Source: Oscillospiraceae bacterium
GTDB lineage: Bacteria; Bacillota; Clostridia; Oscillospirales; Acutalibacteraceae
Assembly: GCA_015065605.1 (NCBI GenBank)
Contig: SVPZ01000026.1
Span: forward strand, 1 to 41,090
Direction of reading: 5' to 3'
Length of the DNA stretch: 41,090 nt
The translations under genes were made by a program, and so were the position numbers. This document shows, one piece after another, positions 1-8,678 of this stretch. The notes below the pieces were generated by a model, which was not told the origin of the DNA, did no database searches, and saw nothing but the letters and a program-made list of their open reading frames with translations. The stretch's first letter is position 1. Each line of letters begins with the position of its first letter.

Positions 1-14
1 TGGAATAAAAGGCG

Positions 15-51
15 AAAAGCCGTGGTAATGCTGACGCATACCACGGCTTTT
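15..51. terminator. Terminator after the rpsF-ssb-rpsR operon
   Basis: A perfect 13-bp inverted repeat (15-27 with 39-51) has a GC-rich core, an 11-base loop and short T runs on both sides. It lies about 100 bases past the rpsR stop on the minus strand, so it can end that operon. It may also stop transcription entering from the left. Confidence 0.75.
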
Positions 52-147
52 TAACACATTAGAACGCAAAAATTTGCTTTTTTAGGCATTTTATCCCTAA
101 GAACAACTCCCGTTATGCAGAGTGTTTTGGTTTTAATGAGTTTTTCC

Positions 148-387
148 TTAGTCGTTAACGTAAGGAAGAATAGCTACCTGACGTGCACGCTTGATAGCGA
201 TGGTGAGTTTGCGCTGATGAGCAGCACAGGTACCGGTTGCACGGCGGGGAAGAATCTTAGCGCGTTCGGAAATGAACTTACGAAGACGAGCAATATCCTT
301 GTAATCGATTTCTTCTACGCGGTCTGCACAGAAATGACAAACCTTTTTTCTGGGTTTTCTATGTGCAGGTCTTTCCATTTTATCCAT
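148..387 (-). CDS. rpsR: 30S ribosomal protein bS18
   Basis: 79 residues, a normal length for bS18. This small-subunit protein pairs with bS6 on the 30S platform. The conserved stretch [15 protein letters not shown] near residues 17-31 is followed by the basic family signature with the [12 protein letters not shown] segment. It is the last gene of the rpsF-ssb-rpsR operon, 23 bases after ssb, the order found across Firmicutes. An AGGAGG lies 8 bases before the ATG at 387 and sets the start. The Cys pair CxxC at the N-terminus suggests the zinc-binding-type variant, which is an inference from sequence only. Confidence 0.97.
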   Translation of the reverse strand: MDKMERPAHRKPRKKVCHFCADRVEEIDYKDIARLRKFISERAKILPRRATGTCAAHQRKLTIAIKRARQVAILPYVND

Positions 388-410
388 TATAAAGACCTCC
401 TAAATTATAG

Positions 411-830
411 TTAGAACGGTAAATCTTCGTCAGATTCGCCGGGAACCTCTGTAAACTCATTTACAGAAGCGTTGGAGAAGGATGCAGGAGCATCCATTCC
501 GGGAGCAGAATCACGTTTGGATTCTACAAACTGAGCGTTATTGGCAATAACCTCGAATACTGTGCGGTTCTTTCCGTCTTTATCAACGTAACGACGGGTC
601 TGAATAGAACCCTCAATACCGATCATACTGCCTTTCTTAAAGTATTTGGTAATGAATTCTGCGGTCTGTCTCCAGGCAACGATGTTAATAAAATCTGCCT
701 GAGTTTCTTCTCCAGCCTTATAGCGACGGGAAACCGCGATAGAGAAGGTGGTTACAGACACACCGCTGGGTGTGGTTTTGAGTTCGGGGTCAGCGGTAAG
801 GCGACCTGTAAGAACAACAAGATTAAACAT
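411..830 (-). CDS. ssb: Single-stranded DNA-binding protein
   Basis: 139 residues. The N-terminal OB fold (about 1-105) begins MFNLVVLTGRLTADPELK and carries the family motif DFINIVAWRQTAEF near residues 46-59. A short acidic tail ends in DEDLPF, the conserved C-terminal peptide that docks repair and replication partners. It coats single-stranded DNA during replication and repair. It sits between rpsF and rpsR as in most Firmicutes, and is co-transcribed from the promoter upstream of rpsF. The start at 830 follows an AGAGGA about 9 bases upstream. Confidence 0.97.
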   Translation of the reverse strand: MFNLVVLTGRLTADPELKTTPSGVSVTTFSIAVSRRYKAGEETQADFINIVAWRQTAEFITKYFKKGSMIGIEGSIQTRRYVDKDGKNRTVFEVIANNAQFVESKRDSAPGMDAPASFSNASVNEFTEVPGESDEDLPF

Positions 831-850
831 TTAAACGCATCCTCTCTTAA

Positions 851-1129
851 TTACTTTTTAATAACCATTGCACGAAGAACGCCGTCGGTAATACCGGCTA
901 CACGTTCTAACTCAGCAGGGAAATCAGGACCTGCTGTAAAGGTTGTGAAAACGTAGTAACCTTCAGCTTCGTCGTTGATAAGATAAGCAAGTCTGCGCTT
1001 ACCCCAATCAGCAACGTCTTCGATGGTACCGTTTTCAGCTATCAGGGCATTGAACTTTTCTACCAAAGCTTTGGTAGCTTCATCGCCGTTTGCTACGGAA
1101 AAAATCATAGCAGCCTCATACTTAGTCAT
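851..1129 (-). CDS. rpsF: 30S ribosomal protein bS6
   Basis: 92 residues with the bS6 fold signature: MTKYEAAMIF at the start, then GKRRLAYLINDEAEGYYV near residues 43-60. It forms a heterodimer with bS18 on the 30S platform. It is the first gene of the operon. A strong SD (AAGGAGG) precedes the ATG at 1129 by about 10 bases. The leader between promoter and start can pair this SD with an upstream CTCCTT, suggesting feedback by the S6:S18 complex, as known for rpsF leaders in many bacteria. Confidence 0.97.
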   Translation of the reverse strand: MTKYEAAMIFSVANGDEATKALVEKFNALIAENGTIEDVADWGKRRLAYLINDEAEGYYVFTTFTAGPDFPAELERVAGITDGVLRAMVIKK

Positions 1130-1139
1130 CGTGTTGCAC

Positions 1140-1177
1140 CTCCTTATGGACTTCGTCCGGTTTTAACCGGCAAGGAG
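1140..1177 (-). promoter_or_regulatory. Candidate S6:S18-responsive leader of rpsF
   Basis: On the minus strand the leader has CTCCTT (1177-1172) that can pair with AAGGAG (1145-1140), which is the rpsF Shine-Dalgarno. Between them lie a CCGGTT/AACCGG hairpin (1157-1170) and an alternative GGAC/GTCC hairpin (1148-1158) that share bases CC 1157-1158, so only one can form. CCG-containing bulged hairpins at this position are the known binding site of the S6:S18 complex. The match here is by context and pairing, not by a model search. Confidence 0.5.
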
Positions 1178-1210
1178 CTATAGGGGCATATTACCACCAA
1201 TAGCCTATCT

Positions 1211-1239
1211 ATTATACAGAGGTAAATCGTATTTGTCAA
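1211..1239 (-). promoter_or_regulatory. Sigma-A promoter of rpsF-ssb-rpsR
   Basis: Minus strand TTGACA (1239-1234), 17-base spacer, TATAAT (1216-1211): a full consensus promoter about 80 bases before rpsF. It is only 8 bases from the -35 box of the divergent peptidase promoter. Confidence 0.9.
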
Positions 1240-1247
1240 GAAAAAAC

Positions 1248-1276
1248 TTGAAAAATACGGAGCATAATAGTATAAT
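1248..1276 (+). promoter_or_regulatory. Sigma-A promoter of the M15 peptidase gene
   Basis: TTGAAA (1248-1253), 17-base spacer, TATAAT (1271-1276), 31 bases before the ATG at 1308. It fires divergently from the rpsF promoter with back-to-back -35 boxes. Confidence 0.85.
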
Positions 1277-1307
1277 GTATGCATATTTTTGGTGAAGGAG
1301 GAAGGAT

Positions 1308-2129
1308 ATGAAAAGGATAATAAGCATTTTTTTGATGATTATAATGTGCTTTTATTCTTTTTCGATTTCTGTATGCGCTGAAACCGAAAATGAAACGTAT
1401 GAATATGATACTACCTTTCTTGCATCCCTTAAATTATGTCTTGCAGGAATAACAGAAAGAAAAGCCGAATATGATTTAAATAGTGATGAGATTATCACCA
1501 CTCTTGACCTTTGTTTGTTAAAACTTATTCTTTCTAGTTGTGATACTATGATTCCTGAACTAAAATCCACCTCTAAAGGATATTTGATTGAAGAAAAAGA
1601 CGGTATTACATATATCGAAGGTATTTTAGTCGTAAACAAAACCTATGATATTCCCTCTGATTATGCTCCTAAGGGATTGACGAGTGAATGTCAGTCAGCC
1701 TTTAACGAAATGAAAAAGGCGGCAAAAGAAGACGGAATCAGTATTTGGGTGTCATCGGGATACAGAAGCTTTTCTGTTCAGAAGTTCCTTTACGAAAAAT
1801 ATTGCAAAGCCGACGGAGTTTTGGTTGCAGATACCTATTCTGCCCGTCCCGGACATTCGGAACATCAGACCGGACTTTCCATAGACGTAAACAGCGCAAG
1901 CAGTAAAGAATATAAAACCACTTATAAAAAGGTTGGCGAGTGGCTAAGGGAGAATTGTTGGGATTATGGCTTTATTATCCGTTATCCCGAAGGTAAAGAG
2001 GAAATTACAGGCTATATACACGAGCCGTGGCACGTACGTTACGTAGGAAAAGCAAATGCAAAAAAGATTAAAGACAGCGGACTTTGTCTTGAAGAATATC
2101 TGGGAATTGACAGTAAATATGCATATTAA
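1308..2129 (+). CDS. Secreted M15 (VanY-type) D,D-carboxypeptidase with dockerin-like module
   Basis: 273 residues. A signal peptide covers about residues 1-24. Residues 34-77 resemble a dockerin with a degenerate first half and a good second half (DLNSDEIITTLDLCLLK, 56-72). The M15 zinc peptidase domain spans about 110-270, with R153 in SGYRS, the H186...D193 pair in SEHQTGLSID, and E239/H242 in HEPWH. Known relatives trim the terminal D-Ala from peptidoglycan stem peptides outside the membrane. GGAGG lies 8-9 bases before the ATG. The gene is monocistronic, with its own promoter and a strong terminator. A dockerin in front of a wall peptidase is unusual; attachment to a scaffold is inferred. 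Confidence 0.88.
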   Translation: MKRIISIFLMIIMCFYSFSISVCAETENETYEYDTTFLASLKLCLAGITERKAEYDLNSDEIITTLDLCLLKLILSSCDTMIPELKSTSKGYLIEEKDGITYIEGILVVNKTYDIPSDYAPKGLTSECQSAFNEMKKAAKEDGISIWVSSGYRSFSVQKFLYEKYCKADGVLVADTYSARPGHSEHQTGLSIDVNSASSKEYKTTYKKVGEWLRENCWDYGFIIRYPEGKEEITGYIHEPWHVRYVGKANAKKIKDSGLCLEEYLGIDSKYAY

Positions 2130-2161
2130 AAGCGAAGTGAATTGATTTTCACTTCGCTTTT
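2128..2161. terminator. Bidirectional terminator between peptidase and FAD oxidoreductase
   Basis: A perfect 14-bp stem (2128-2141 with 2148-2161) has a 6-base loop, with A and T runs at the ends so it works on both strands. It ends the peptidase gene (+) and the converging oxidoreductase gene (-), and overlaps the peptidase stop codon. Confidence 0.88.
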
Positions 2162-2167
2162 ATTTTG

Positions 2168-4858
2168 TTATTCGTATATTCTTACTTCGGTGATATGCGC
2201 CATCTGAGATTCAATACTTTCGTTTACGGTGATTTTTACTTCCTCTGCGAGAGTGGGTGTAAAGTGTGCCACCATCTGCTTTTTAACGTTATCTTTAATA
2301 TGGGCAACTTCACACCAATTTTCACCGTTTTTAACCTCTATGGTTACGTCACTTGCGGTGCCTATTGATTTTGTGTCACCCGTAAAGCAGTACTGTGGAT
2401 AGGAAAGGTCAACCTGAGTTGTTATACGTACTTCGCTTATTTCCTTTGCCTCTTTAAGCTTTAAGGTAAGACTTGCGGGAAGTCCTCTCTTTGAAGCCCA
2501 GCCGTTAAGGGTGTTGCCAACGGGACGGTTTACGCCGTTAATAACGTTTTCGGGAGAAGCGTCTGCCAAAACGTTTATTTCGCTGTTAAAGTAAAGCTCC
2601 ATACCTTCTTTTGGATGCTGAACCAGTTTGCCGTCTTCGGTATAGTAAACTACAGCCGAGCCGTCAACGGTGTAAATACGTCTTCTCCAGGCGATTTTTT
2701 CGTTAGGTTCGAATGAAACAACAAAGTTATCCATTTTTGATTTAACGCCGAAGGGAAGGTCTGCAATTGTTTCGCAATCGGGGTCAATAGTAATCTCGCA
2801 TTCTCCGATTTGCTCAATGGTTTCGTTGATATCTTCCTTTTGATTATACTGCCAGAGCTTAGCCTTTAAGGTAACCTTTTCGTCGCTTAAATTCTTAAGT
2901 TCAGCCTTGTAGAACTCGGCAGGATAGGTGGCGGCATTGCAGTAAGGACCTGAATAAATTTCGGTGGTAAGGGGAACCCATACGTCCTTTGTGCCGTGAA
3001 CCGATAAAAGATAAAGGTCGTCGGCAACGCTTGAAGCGGTAACCGTAGCGGTTCTTGCCAAATCCTTTTCGTCTTCGTTTTCTATACCGGGGATAGTAAG
3101 GTCGTGGCGGAGAAGAAGCTGCTGAAGTTCTTTAATATGATTTTCGTAAATTCCGCGGGGAGTAGTGCCGTACTTTTTGCAAAGATAAGCGGCGGCGCCG
3201 GTTGCCTGACCTAAGGTAGCAATGGTAGATTCAACTCTTACGGTACCAAGTCCTATGTGGGAAACGGAACAGCATCTTCCTGCCATAAAGAGATTATCAA
3301 TATTTTTGGAATAAAGAATTCTGTAGGGAAGAGGACAGCAGGGTATGGTTTCGTTAGAGTAGAATGCACCTTCAGCTCCCGAATAAATTCCTCTTGGATG
3401 ATGCACGTCGATAGACCAACCGCAATAAGAAATGGTATCGGGATAAACTCTATCTTTAACACAGTCGTTCTGGTTAAATACGTAATCGCCTATAAGACGG
3501 CGGTTTTCTCTTTTTGAGTTGTGAAGAGCAATACCGCAAAGCTCGTAATATTTAACCTTGGAGGCTAGTTCATCATTTAGCGGTGCAGAATTTTTAAGCC
3601 AATGGAAGTAGCCGAGTCCCAGACGTACCATTTCGTCACGGGCAAATTCGTCATCCCAAAGGTCGTCGTGGTCGTTGGAGTTTTCAAGCCACCACATAGC
3701 GCCGCTAAGTCCGCCTACTTTGCGATGAAGTTTTTCGCCTTCGGGAAGTTTTATAGCCCATTCGGGTGCGGTAAACTCAACCTCTTTATCTGTGGGACGT
3801 GCGCGGAAAATACGCATATGTGCCATATCGCCTTGATCGTCGCAAAGACATCCGCTCATAGTAAGGGTGTCGGGTACTTCGGGAGCGAATTTTTCATCGT
3901 ACTCCCATTTTGCTTCTCTGCCCATACGGTATGCGGCGCCTGCGTAATAACCGAGCCAAGCGTCACCACTGCAGTCGCAGAAGAAATCTGCAAAAAACTT
4001 TGTTCTCTTAAGGGTGGTGATGTTTACGGTGGTAGCCGAAATAATATGTCCGTTTTCACTTTCGGCATCTATACAAAGTTCTCCTGTGAATACGGTAAGA
4101 TTTTCTTCTTCCTCGCACAGCGCTTCCATAGATTCCTGCCAACCAAGTCCCTTGGTCATATGATAATTTCTGATTTCGTTGGCAATACCGCCTTCCCAAG
4201 CACCTTTGTTACGGGAAGCGGCGCCGTCAAGACCGATGGTGCCCTCGTTACTTGCGTTACCGCCAATGGTAGGTCTGCCCGAAATAAGAGCAACCTTAAG
4301 ACCGTTTCTTGCGGCTTCAATAGCGGCGGGAGTACCTGCAGGGCCTGCGCCTACTACTACGTAATCGAAATGTAATTCTTCGGGTTTGGTGCTAATCCCC
4401 TTAATCTCTGCTCTCTGCTTTAAGAAACGCTCAATTTCGGGGGAGGGGGTAAAGTCCATATCGTTGGTTATTACAACGCTTGCAAAACGGGCAAGCCAAC
4501 CCGTTTTATCTACTGCCGAAAGGGTGTGCTCACCTTTTTTGAGATAAGCATCGCCTGCAATTTCCCAGTACCATTTATGAGTGGGCATTTTGCCTAAAGT
4601 ATTTGGTAATTCCTCTCCGTCGGCAGAAAGTTTAAACTGACCGGGAGCCTCGGGGAATTTCCAGTTCTTAGTACGAACGAAGAAACGGTAATGTCCGTCT
4701 TCCTTTACGGTAAAGGAAGTCTTGGCATCCTCTACTGGTACACCGGGTTTGCTAAGACCTAAAAGATATGCGCTTCCTACACTTCTTACAAACTGAGTTT
4801 CAGTTTTCCATCCGCCCTTATTTTCAAATTCGGCGGCGTCAATCCAAATGGTTTGCAT
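2168..4858 (-). CDS. FAD-dependent oxidoreductase, multidomain (copy 1)
   Basis: 896 residues. Residues 1-155 form a beta-rich, carbohydrate-binding-like module with no signal peptide. The FAD domain (about 163-620) opens with HFDYVVVGAGPAGTPAAIEA, a GxGxxG dinucleotide fold at G170-G175, followed by GRPTIGGNASNEG. The C-terminal region (about 620-896) looks like beta-sandwich modules, the last of which resembles F5/8-type or galactose-binding domains. This is the FAD_oxidored (PF12831-like) group often found beside sugar-catabolism genes. The substrate is not known. The paralogue at 5937-8624 matches over its whole length. The gene is divergent from an AraC regulator and shares an operator with the paralogue. 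It is probably cytoplasmic. Confidence 0.85.
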   Translation of the reverse strand: MQTIWIDAAEFENKGGWKTETQFVRSVGSAYLLGLSKPGVPVEDAKTSFTVKEDGHYRFFVRTKNWKFPEAPGQFKLSADGEELPNTLGKMPTHKWYWEIAGDAYLKKGEHTLSAVDKTGWLARFASVVITNDMDFTPSPEIERFLKQRAEIKGISTKPEELHFDYVVVGAGPAGTPAAIEAARNGLKVALISGRPTIGGNASNEGTIGLDGAASRNKGAWEGGIANEIRNYHMTKGLGWQESMEALCEEEENLTVFTGELCIDAESENGHIISATTVNITTLKRTKFFADFFCDCSGDAWLGYYAGAAYRMGREAKWEYDEKFAPEVPDTLTMSGCLCDDQGDMAHMRIFRARPTDKEVEFTAPEWAIKLPEGEKLHRKVGGLSGAMWWLENSNDHDDLWDDEFARDEMVRLGLGYFHWLKNSAPLNDELASKVKYYELCGIALHNSKRENRRLIGDYVFNQNDCVKDRVYPDTISYCGWSIDVHHPRGIYSGAEGAFYSNETIPCCPLPYRILYSKNIDNLFMAGRCCSVSHIGLGTVRVESTIATLGQATGAAAYLCKKYGTTPRGIYENHIKELQQLLLRHDLTIPGIENEDEKDLARTATVTASSVADDLYLLSVHGTKDVWVPLTTEIYSGPYCNAATYPAEFYKAELKNLSDEKVTLKAKLWQYNQKEDINETIEQIGECEITIDPDCETIADLPFGVKSKMDNFVVSFEPNEKIAWRRRIYTVDGSAVVYYTEDGKLVQHPKEGMELYFNSEINVLADASPENVINGVNRPVGNTLNGWASKRGLPASLTLKLKEAKEISEVRITTQVDLSYPQYCFTGDTKSIGTASDVTIEVKNGENWCEVAHIKDNVKKQMVAHFTPTLAEEVKITVNESIESQMAHITEVRIYE

Positions 4859-4916
4859 AATTTAACCTCCAAGCATTAATTTAAAGTGTTTTTGTAAAAA
4901 CAGTTGCTTTTTTTCT

Positions 4917-4965
4917 ATTATAACGTTAAAATATAATAAAAAACTTTGATTTTGTGCTTTTGTGC
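4917..4965 (-). promoter_or_regulatory. Promoter and AraC-type operator of FAD oxidoreductase copy 1
   Basis: The minus strand has TATAAT (4922-4917) but a poor -35 box (AGTTTT). Directly upstream lies an AT-rich block containing GCACAAAA at 4957-4950 and again at 4965-4958. A 44-base stretch (4917-4960) is nearly identical to 8679-8721 in front of copy 2. A weak -35 next to a conserved block fits activator-dependent transcription by the neighbouring AraC protein. Confidence 0.6.
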
Positions 4966-4987
4966 GATAATTTTCTGCGGAGGTTGT

Positions 4988-5902
4988 ATGAAAACTAAAA
5001 TAGAAAAGCTTAAAAACTATTTGGACCTGCTTTCAAAGGATACGGGTTGGCATATAATAATTGAGGATTTTTATTCGGTACTTCGTCCTTATGAAATAAT
5101 CGGTGAATATTTATCGGATAAAAAATGGCATACTAATCCTTATTGTATGAAAATAAAGAAGAATCCAAGACTTTGGAAAAGGTGTGTAGCCTTAAAGCGC
5201 GCCACAAGAAGAAGTGAAAGAAAAAGAGGATGCGCGGGTTTTAGCGTTTGTTATTGCGGCGTTGCGGAATATACCATACCCATTTTTATAAGCGGTGTGC
5301 ATATAGGTACAGTTTGCGCGGCAGGTTTTTTCTCGCCACTGAGCCGAAAAATGACTGAAATTCTGGCAAAACATACTGAAAGCGGTGTGGAAGAATTTGA
5401 AAAATTCCGTCAAGCGCATTTAAGGGAAGCCGATGAAGCTACCGTTAGCAGACTAAAAAGTTATTTGGGTGTAGTGGCTGATATGATAATCGATATAGTG
5501 GGAAACACGCCGCTTATGAGGCCGACGTCCAACAAAAATGCTCCGGATAATCGCCGTAAATACTTTCTTATGGCAATGGACCATATAGATAAGCATTGCT
5601 GTGAAAATATTACGCCACTCAGTGTAGCCAAACGCGTAAACGTAAGCCTTTCGTATTTGCAGCATTTGTTTATAGAATTTTCCTCTGACGGAATAGCCGG
5701 TGCTATACGCAGAAAAAGGATAGAGCGCGCCTGCAGATATTTAATAGAAACCGACCGAAGCATTAAAGATATTGCCTTTTCCTGCGGTTTTTATAATACC
5801 GATTATTTTTCGGTTGCCTTTAAAAAAAGCACAGGAACCTCTCCGTTAAAATTCAGAAAACTTCACATTTGCGACTTGGAACCCGATGAGGGTGACCTAT
5901 AA
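4988..5902 (+). CDS. AraC-family regulator with PocR sensory domain
   Basis: 304 residues from the ATG at 4988, chosen because GGAGG lies 4 bases upstream. An in-frame ATG at 4946 has no such site. Residues about 8-125 match the PocR ligand domain: the LLSKDTGWHIIIEDF opening, then cysteines at 53, 66, 82, 88 and 90. A double helix-turn-helix AraC DNA-binding domain fills about 190-300 (TPLSVAKRVNVSLSYLQHLF, then DIAFSCGFYNTDYFSVAFKK). PocR domains bind small ligands such as diols or sugars. It lies between two FAD oxidoreductase paralogues that share one operator block, so it most likely activates both. Confidence 0.9.
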   Translation: MKTKIEKLKNYLDLLSKDTGWHIIIEDFYSVLRPYEIIGEYLSDKKWHTNPYCMKIKKNPRLWKRCVALKRATRRSERKRGCAGFSVCYCGVAEYTIPIFISGVHIGTVCAAGFFSPLSRKMTEILAKHTESGVEEFEKFRQAHLREADEATVSRLKSYLGVVADMIIDIVGNTPLMRPTSNKNAPDNRRKYFLMAMDHIDKHCCENITPLSVAKRVNVSLSYLQHLFIEFSSDGIAGAIRRKRIERACRYLIETDRSIKDIAFSCGFYNTDYFSVAFKKSTGTSPLKFRKLHICDLEPDEGDL

Positions 5903-5935
5903 AAAATAAACGCGGAAATTTCCGCGTTTATTTTT
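5902..5935. terminator. Bidirectional terminator after the AraC gene
   Basis: A perfect 34-base palindrome is centred between 5918 and 5919, with a CGCGG/CCGCG core and A/T flanks. It serves the AraC gene (+) and converging oxidoreductase copy 2 (-). Confidence 0.85.
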
Positions 5936-5936
5936 A

Positions 5937-8624
5937 TTATTCGTAAATTCTGACTTCGGTTATGTGCGCCGCATCGTCTAATAAAGATTTGTTTACGGTG
6001 ATTTTTACTTCTTCGGCAAGAGTTGGTGTAAACTTTGCCAACATCTGCTTTTGAATGTTATCGGTTATATGCGCAACTTCACGCCAGTTTTCACCGTTTC
6101 TGACACTTATGGTAACGTCGTTTGCAGTACCTACAGAAGAGGTAAGGCGGTGGAAGTTGAATCTGGGATAAGAAAGATCAATCTGTGTAGTAACTCTGAC
6201 TTCACTTATTTCTTTAGGCTCTTTAAGCTTGAGGTAAAGACTGGCGGGAAGTCCTTTTTCTGAAGCCCAACCGTTTAGTTTTTGGTTTAACGGACGGTTA
6301 ATGCCGTTAATAACGTTTTCGGGTGAAGCGTCAACCGTGAAGTGTAATGCACTGCTAAAGAACAGTTCCATGGTTTCATCAGGACTTTGAACTATTTTGC
6401 CGTCCTCAAGGAAGTAAACAACACCTGAGCCATATGGATGAATACGTCTTCTCCAGGCGATATCTTTGTTAGCGTCAAAGGAAACAACGAAGTTAGCCAA
6501 CTTGGATTGCGCGTTAAACGGCAAATCAACCAAAGCTTCACTGTTTGCTTTAAGTGAAATCTCACATTCGGCAATTTTTTCGATAGTTTCGTTTATATCT
6601 TCTCGGTCGTTATACTGCCATAAGTACGCCTTAAAGGTAACGTCTTTGTCTGACAAATTCTTAAGCTCTGCTTTATAAAATTCTGCAGGATGCTTTGCCG
6701 AATCACAGTAGGGACCTGCAAAAATTTCGGTGGTAAGGGGAATCCACAAATCCTTTGTGCCGTAATTACGGCACAAATAAACGTCTTTTGCAACGCTTGA
6801 AGCGGTAACCGTAGCGGTTCTTGCCAAATCCTTTTCGTCCTCGTTTTCTATACCGGGGATAGTGAGGTCGTGGCGGAGAAGAAGTTGCTGAAGCTCTTTA
6901 ATATGATTTTCGTAAATTCCACGTGGAGTAGTGCCGTACTTTTTGCAAAGATAAGCGGCGGCGCCTGTTACCTGACCGAGTGTTGCCAAAGTAGCTTCTA
7001 CGCGAACTGTGCCAAGACCAAGGTGAGAAACGGAACAGCATCTGCCGGCAATAAAGAGGTTATCAATGTTTTGGGAATAAAGAATTCTGTAGGGCAGAGG
7101 AGATACGGGAACTGCTAAATTTGTATGGAATTCGCCTTCTTCACCTGAATAAATTCCTCTCGGGTGATGCACGTCGATACACCAACCGCAATAGGAAACG
7201 GTATCAGGATAAACTCTGTCCGAATTACAGTCATTCTGGTTAAATACGTAATCACCGATAAGACGGCGGGATTCTCTTTTGGAATTGTGAAGAGCAAGAG
7301 CCGTCAATTCGTAATAATCAACCTCTTCAGCTAAGTGGGGTTTTAAGGGAGCCGAATTTTTAATCCAATGAAAATATCCAATGGCAAGACGTATCATTTC
7401 GTCACGGGTGAATTCGTCATCCCATAAATCATCGTGGTCGTTGGAGTTTTCAAGCCACCAAGAGGATGACTGAATCTGAACGGGTTCGCGGTGAAGCTTT
7501 TCGCCTTCGGGAAGCTTAATTGCCCAATCGGGCGCCGTAAAGGTAACCTTATGGTCGGTTTTTACAGCCTTATAACTTCTCATTTTAGGCAGATCTTCTT
7601 GCCAACCGCAAATACAACCGCTCATTGTAAGGGTGTCGGGTACTTCGGGAGCAAGACTTTCGTTGTATTCCCATCTTGCCTCTCGACCTACGCGATAGGC
7701 TGCGCCTGCGTAGTAACCAAGCCAACCGTCACCGCTGCTGTCACAGAAGTAATCGGCGGTAAATTTCGTCTTTTCAAGGGTGTTGGTATTAATGGTTGTG
7801 GCAGAAATCAAATGCCCGTTTTCACTTTCGGCATCAATACAAAGTTCGTTTACGAAAACAGTAAGATTTTTTTCTCTTGCGCAAAGGGTTTCAAAAGCAG
7901 CCTGATAGGTAAGACCGCCGGGCATATGTAAGGCTCTTATTTCACCGAAAATACCGCCTTCCCATGAACCGAGATTATTGGAAGCGGCACCCTCCATACC
8001 GATAGTGCCTTCATCACTTGCGTTACCGCCTATAGCGGGTCTGCCCGAAACAAGAGCAACCTTAAGACCGCTTCTTGCGGCTTCGATAGCGGCAGGAATA
8101 CCTGCGGGGCCTGCGCCTATAATAACGTAATCAAAATGCAGTTCGGCAGTTTTTGGAGAAATACCTTTTATTTCGGCTCTCTGACGTAAAAATCTGTCAA
8201 TTTCGGGAGAGGGAGTAAAATCCATATCGTTGGTTATTACAACACTGGCAAAACGGGCAAGCCAACCTGTTTTATCAATAGCCGAAAGGGTGTGTTCGCC
8301 CTTTTTAAGATAAGCGTCACCTGCAATTTCCCAGTACCATTTTTGAGTGGGCATTTTGCCTAAAGTGTTTGGTAATTCCTCTCCGTCGGCAGAAAGTTTA
8401 AACTGACCTGGAGCCTCGGGGAACTTCCAGTTTTTAGTACGTACGAAGAAACGGTAATGTCCGTCTTCCTCTACGGTAAAGGATGTTGAAGCATTTTCTA
8501 CGGGTGTGCCCGGCTTTTCTAAACCTAAAAGATAAGAAGCGCCGACGCTTCTGACGAATTGGCTTTCTATTTTCCATCCGCCTTTGTTTTCAAATTCTGT
8601 GGCGTCAATCCAAATTTTCTGCAT
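5937..8624 (-). CDS. FAD-dependent oxidoreductase, multidomain (copy 2)
   Basis: 895 residues, with the same domain order as the 2168-4858 gene: N-terminal beta module (1-155), FAD domain with VIIGAGPAGIPAAIEA near residue 166, then C-terminal beta-sandwich modules. The N-terminal 160 residues and the segment around YENHIKELQQLLLRHDLTIP are almost unchanged between the copies, also at DNA level. The middle of the FAD domain differs more, suggesting different substrates or patchy gene conversion. It converges with the AraC gene and starts behind an operator nearly identical to that of copy 1. The reaction is unknown; a role in sugar or glycoside oxidation is an inference. Confidence 0.85.
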   Translation of the reverse strand: MQKIWIDATEFENKGGWKIESQFVRSVGASYLLGLEKPGTPVENASTSFTVEEDGHYRFFVRTKNWKFPEAPGQFKLSADGEELPNTLGKMPTQKWYWEIAGDAYLKKGEHTLSAIDKTGWLARFASVVITNDMDFTPSPEIDRFLRQRAEIKGISPKTAELHFDYVIIGAGPAGIPAAIEAARSGLKVALVSGRPAIGGNASDEGTIGMEGAASNNLGSWEGGIFGEIRALHMPGGLTYQAAFETLCAREKNLTVFVNELCIDAESENGHLISATTINTNTLEKTKFTADYFCDSSGDGWLGYYAGAAYRVGREARWEYNESLAPEVPDTLTMSGCICGWQEDLPKMRSYKAVKTDHKVTFTAPDWAIKLPEGEKLHREPVQIQSSSWWLENSNDHDDLWDDEFTRDEMIRLAIGYFHWIKNSAPLKPHLAEEVDYYELTALALHNSKRESRRLIGDYVFNQNDCNSDRVYPDTVSYCGWCIDVHHPRGIYSGEEGEFHTNLAVPVSPLPYRILYSQNIDNLFIAGRCCSVSHLGLGTVRVEATLATLGQVTGAAAYLCKKYGTTPRGIYENHIKELQQLLLRHDLTIPGIENEDEKDLARTATVTASSVAKDVYLCRNYGTKDLWIPLTTEIFAGPYCDSAKHPAEFYKAELKNLSDKDVTFKAYLWQYNDREDINETIEKIAECEISLKANSEALVDLPFNAQSKLANFVVSFDANKDIAWRRRIHPYGSGVVYFLEDGKIVQSPDETMELFFSSALHFTVDASPENVINGINRPLNQKLNGWASEKGLPASLYLKLKEPKEISEVRVTTQIDLSYPRFNFHRLTSSVGTANDVTISVRNGENWREVAHITDNIQKQMLAKFTPTLAEEVKITVNKSLLDDAAHITEVRIYE

Positions 8625-8678
8625 AATTTTCCTCCAACGTTTTCTTAGATATTTTGGTTTATGTGTTGTTTTTTCTTC

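Noticed and set aside
3602-4375. Long open frame opposite FAD oxidoreductase copy 1
   Set aside because: It is antisense to a clear coding sequence, has no SD and no recognisable motif, and arises from the codon pattern of the real gene.
4904-4937. TTGCTT and TATAAT as an AraC gene promoter
   Set aside because: The spacer would be 22 bases, too long for a normal sigma-A promoter.
4946-4987. Upstream ATG at 4946 as the start of the PocR-AraC gene
   Set aside because: It has no SD, would add a hydrophobic Cys-rich stretch, and overlaps the shared operator block. The ATG at 4988 has GGAGG.
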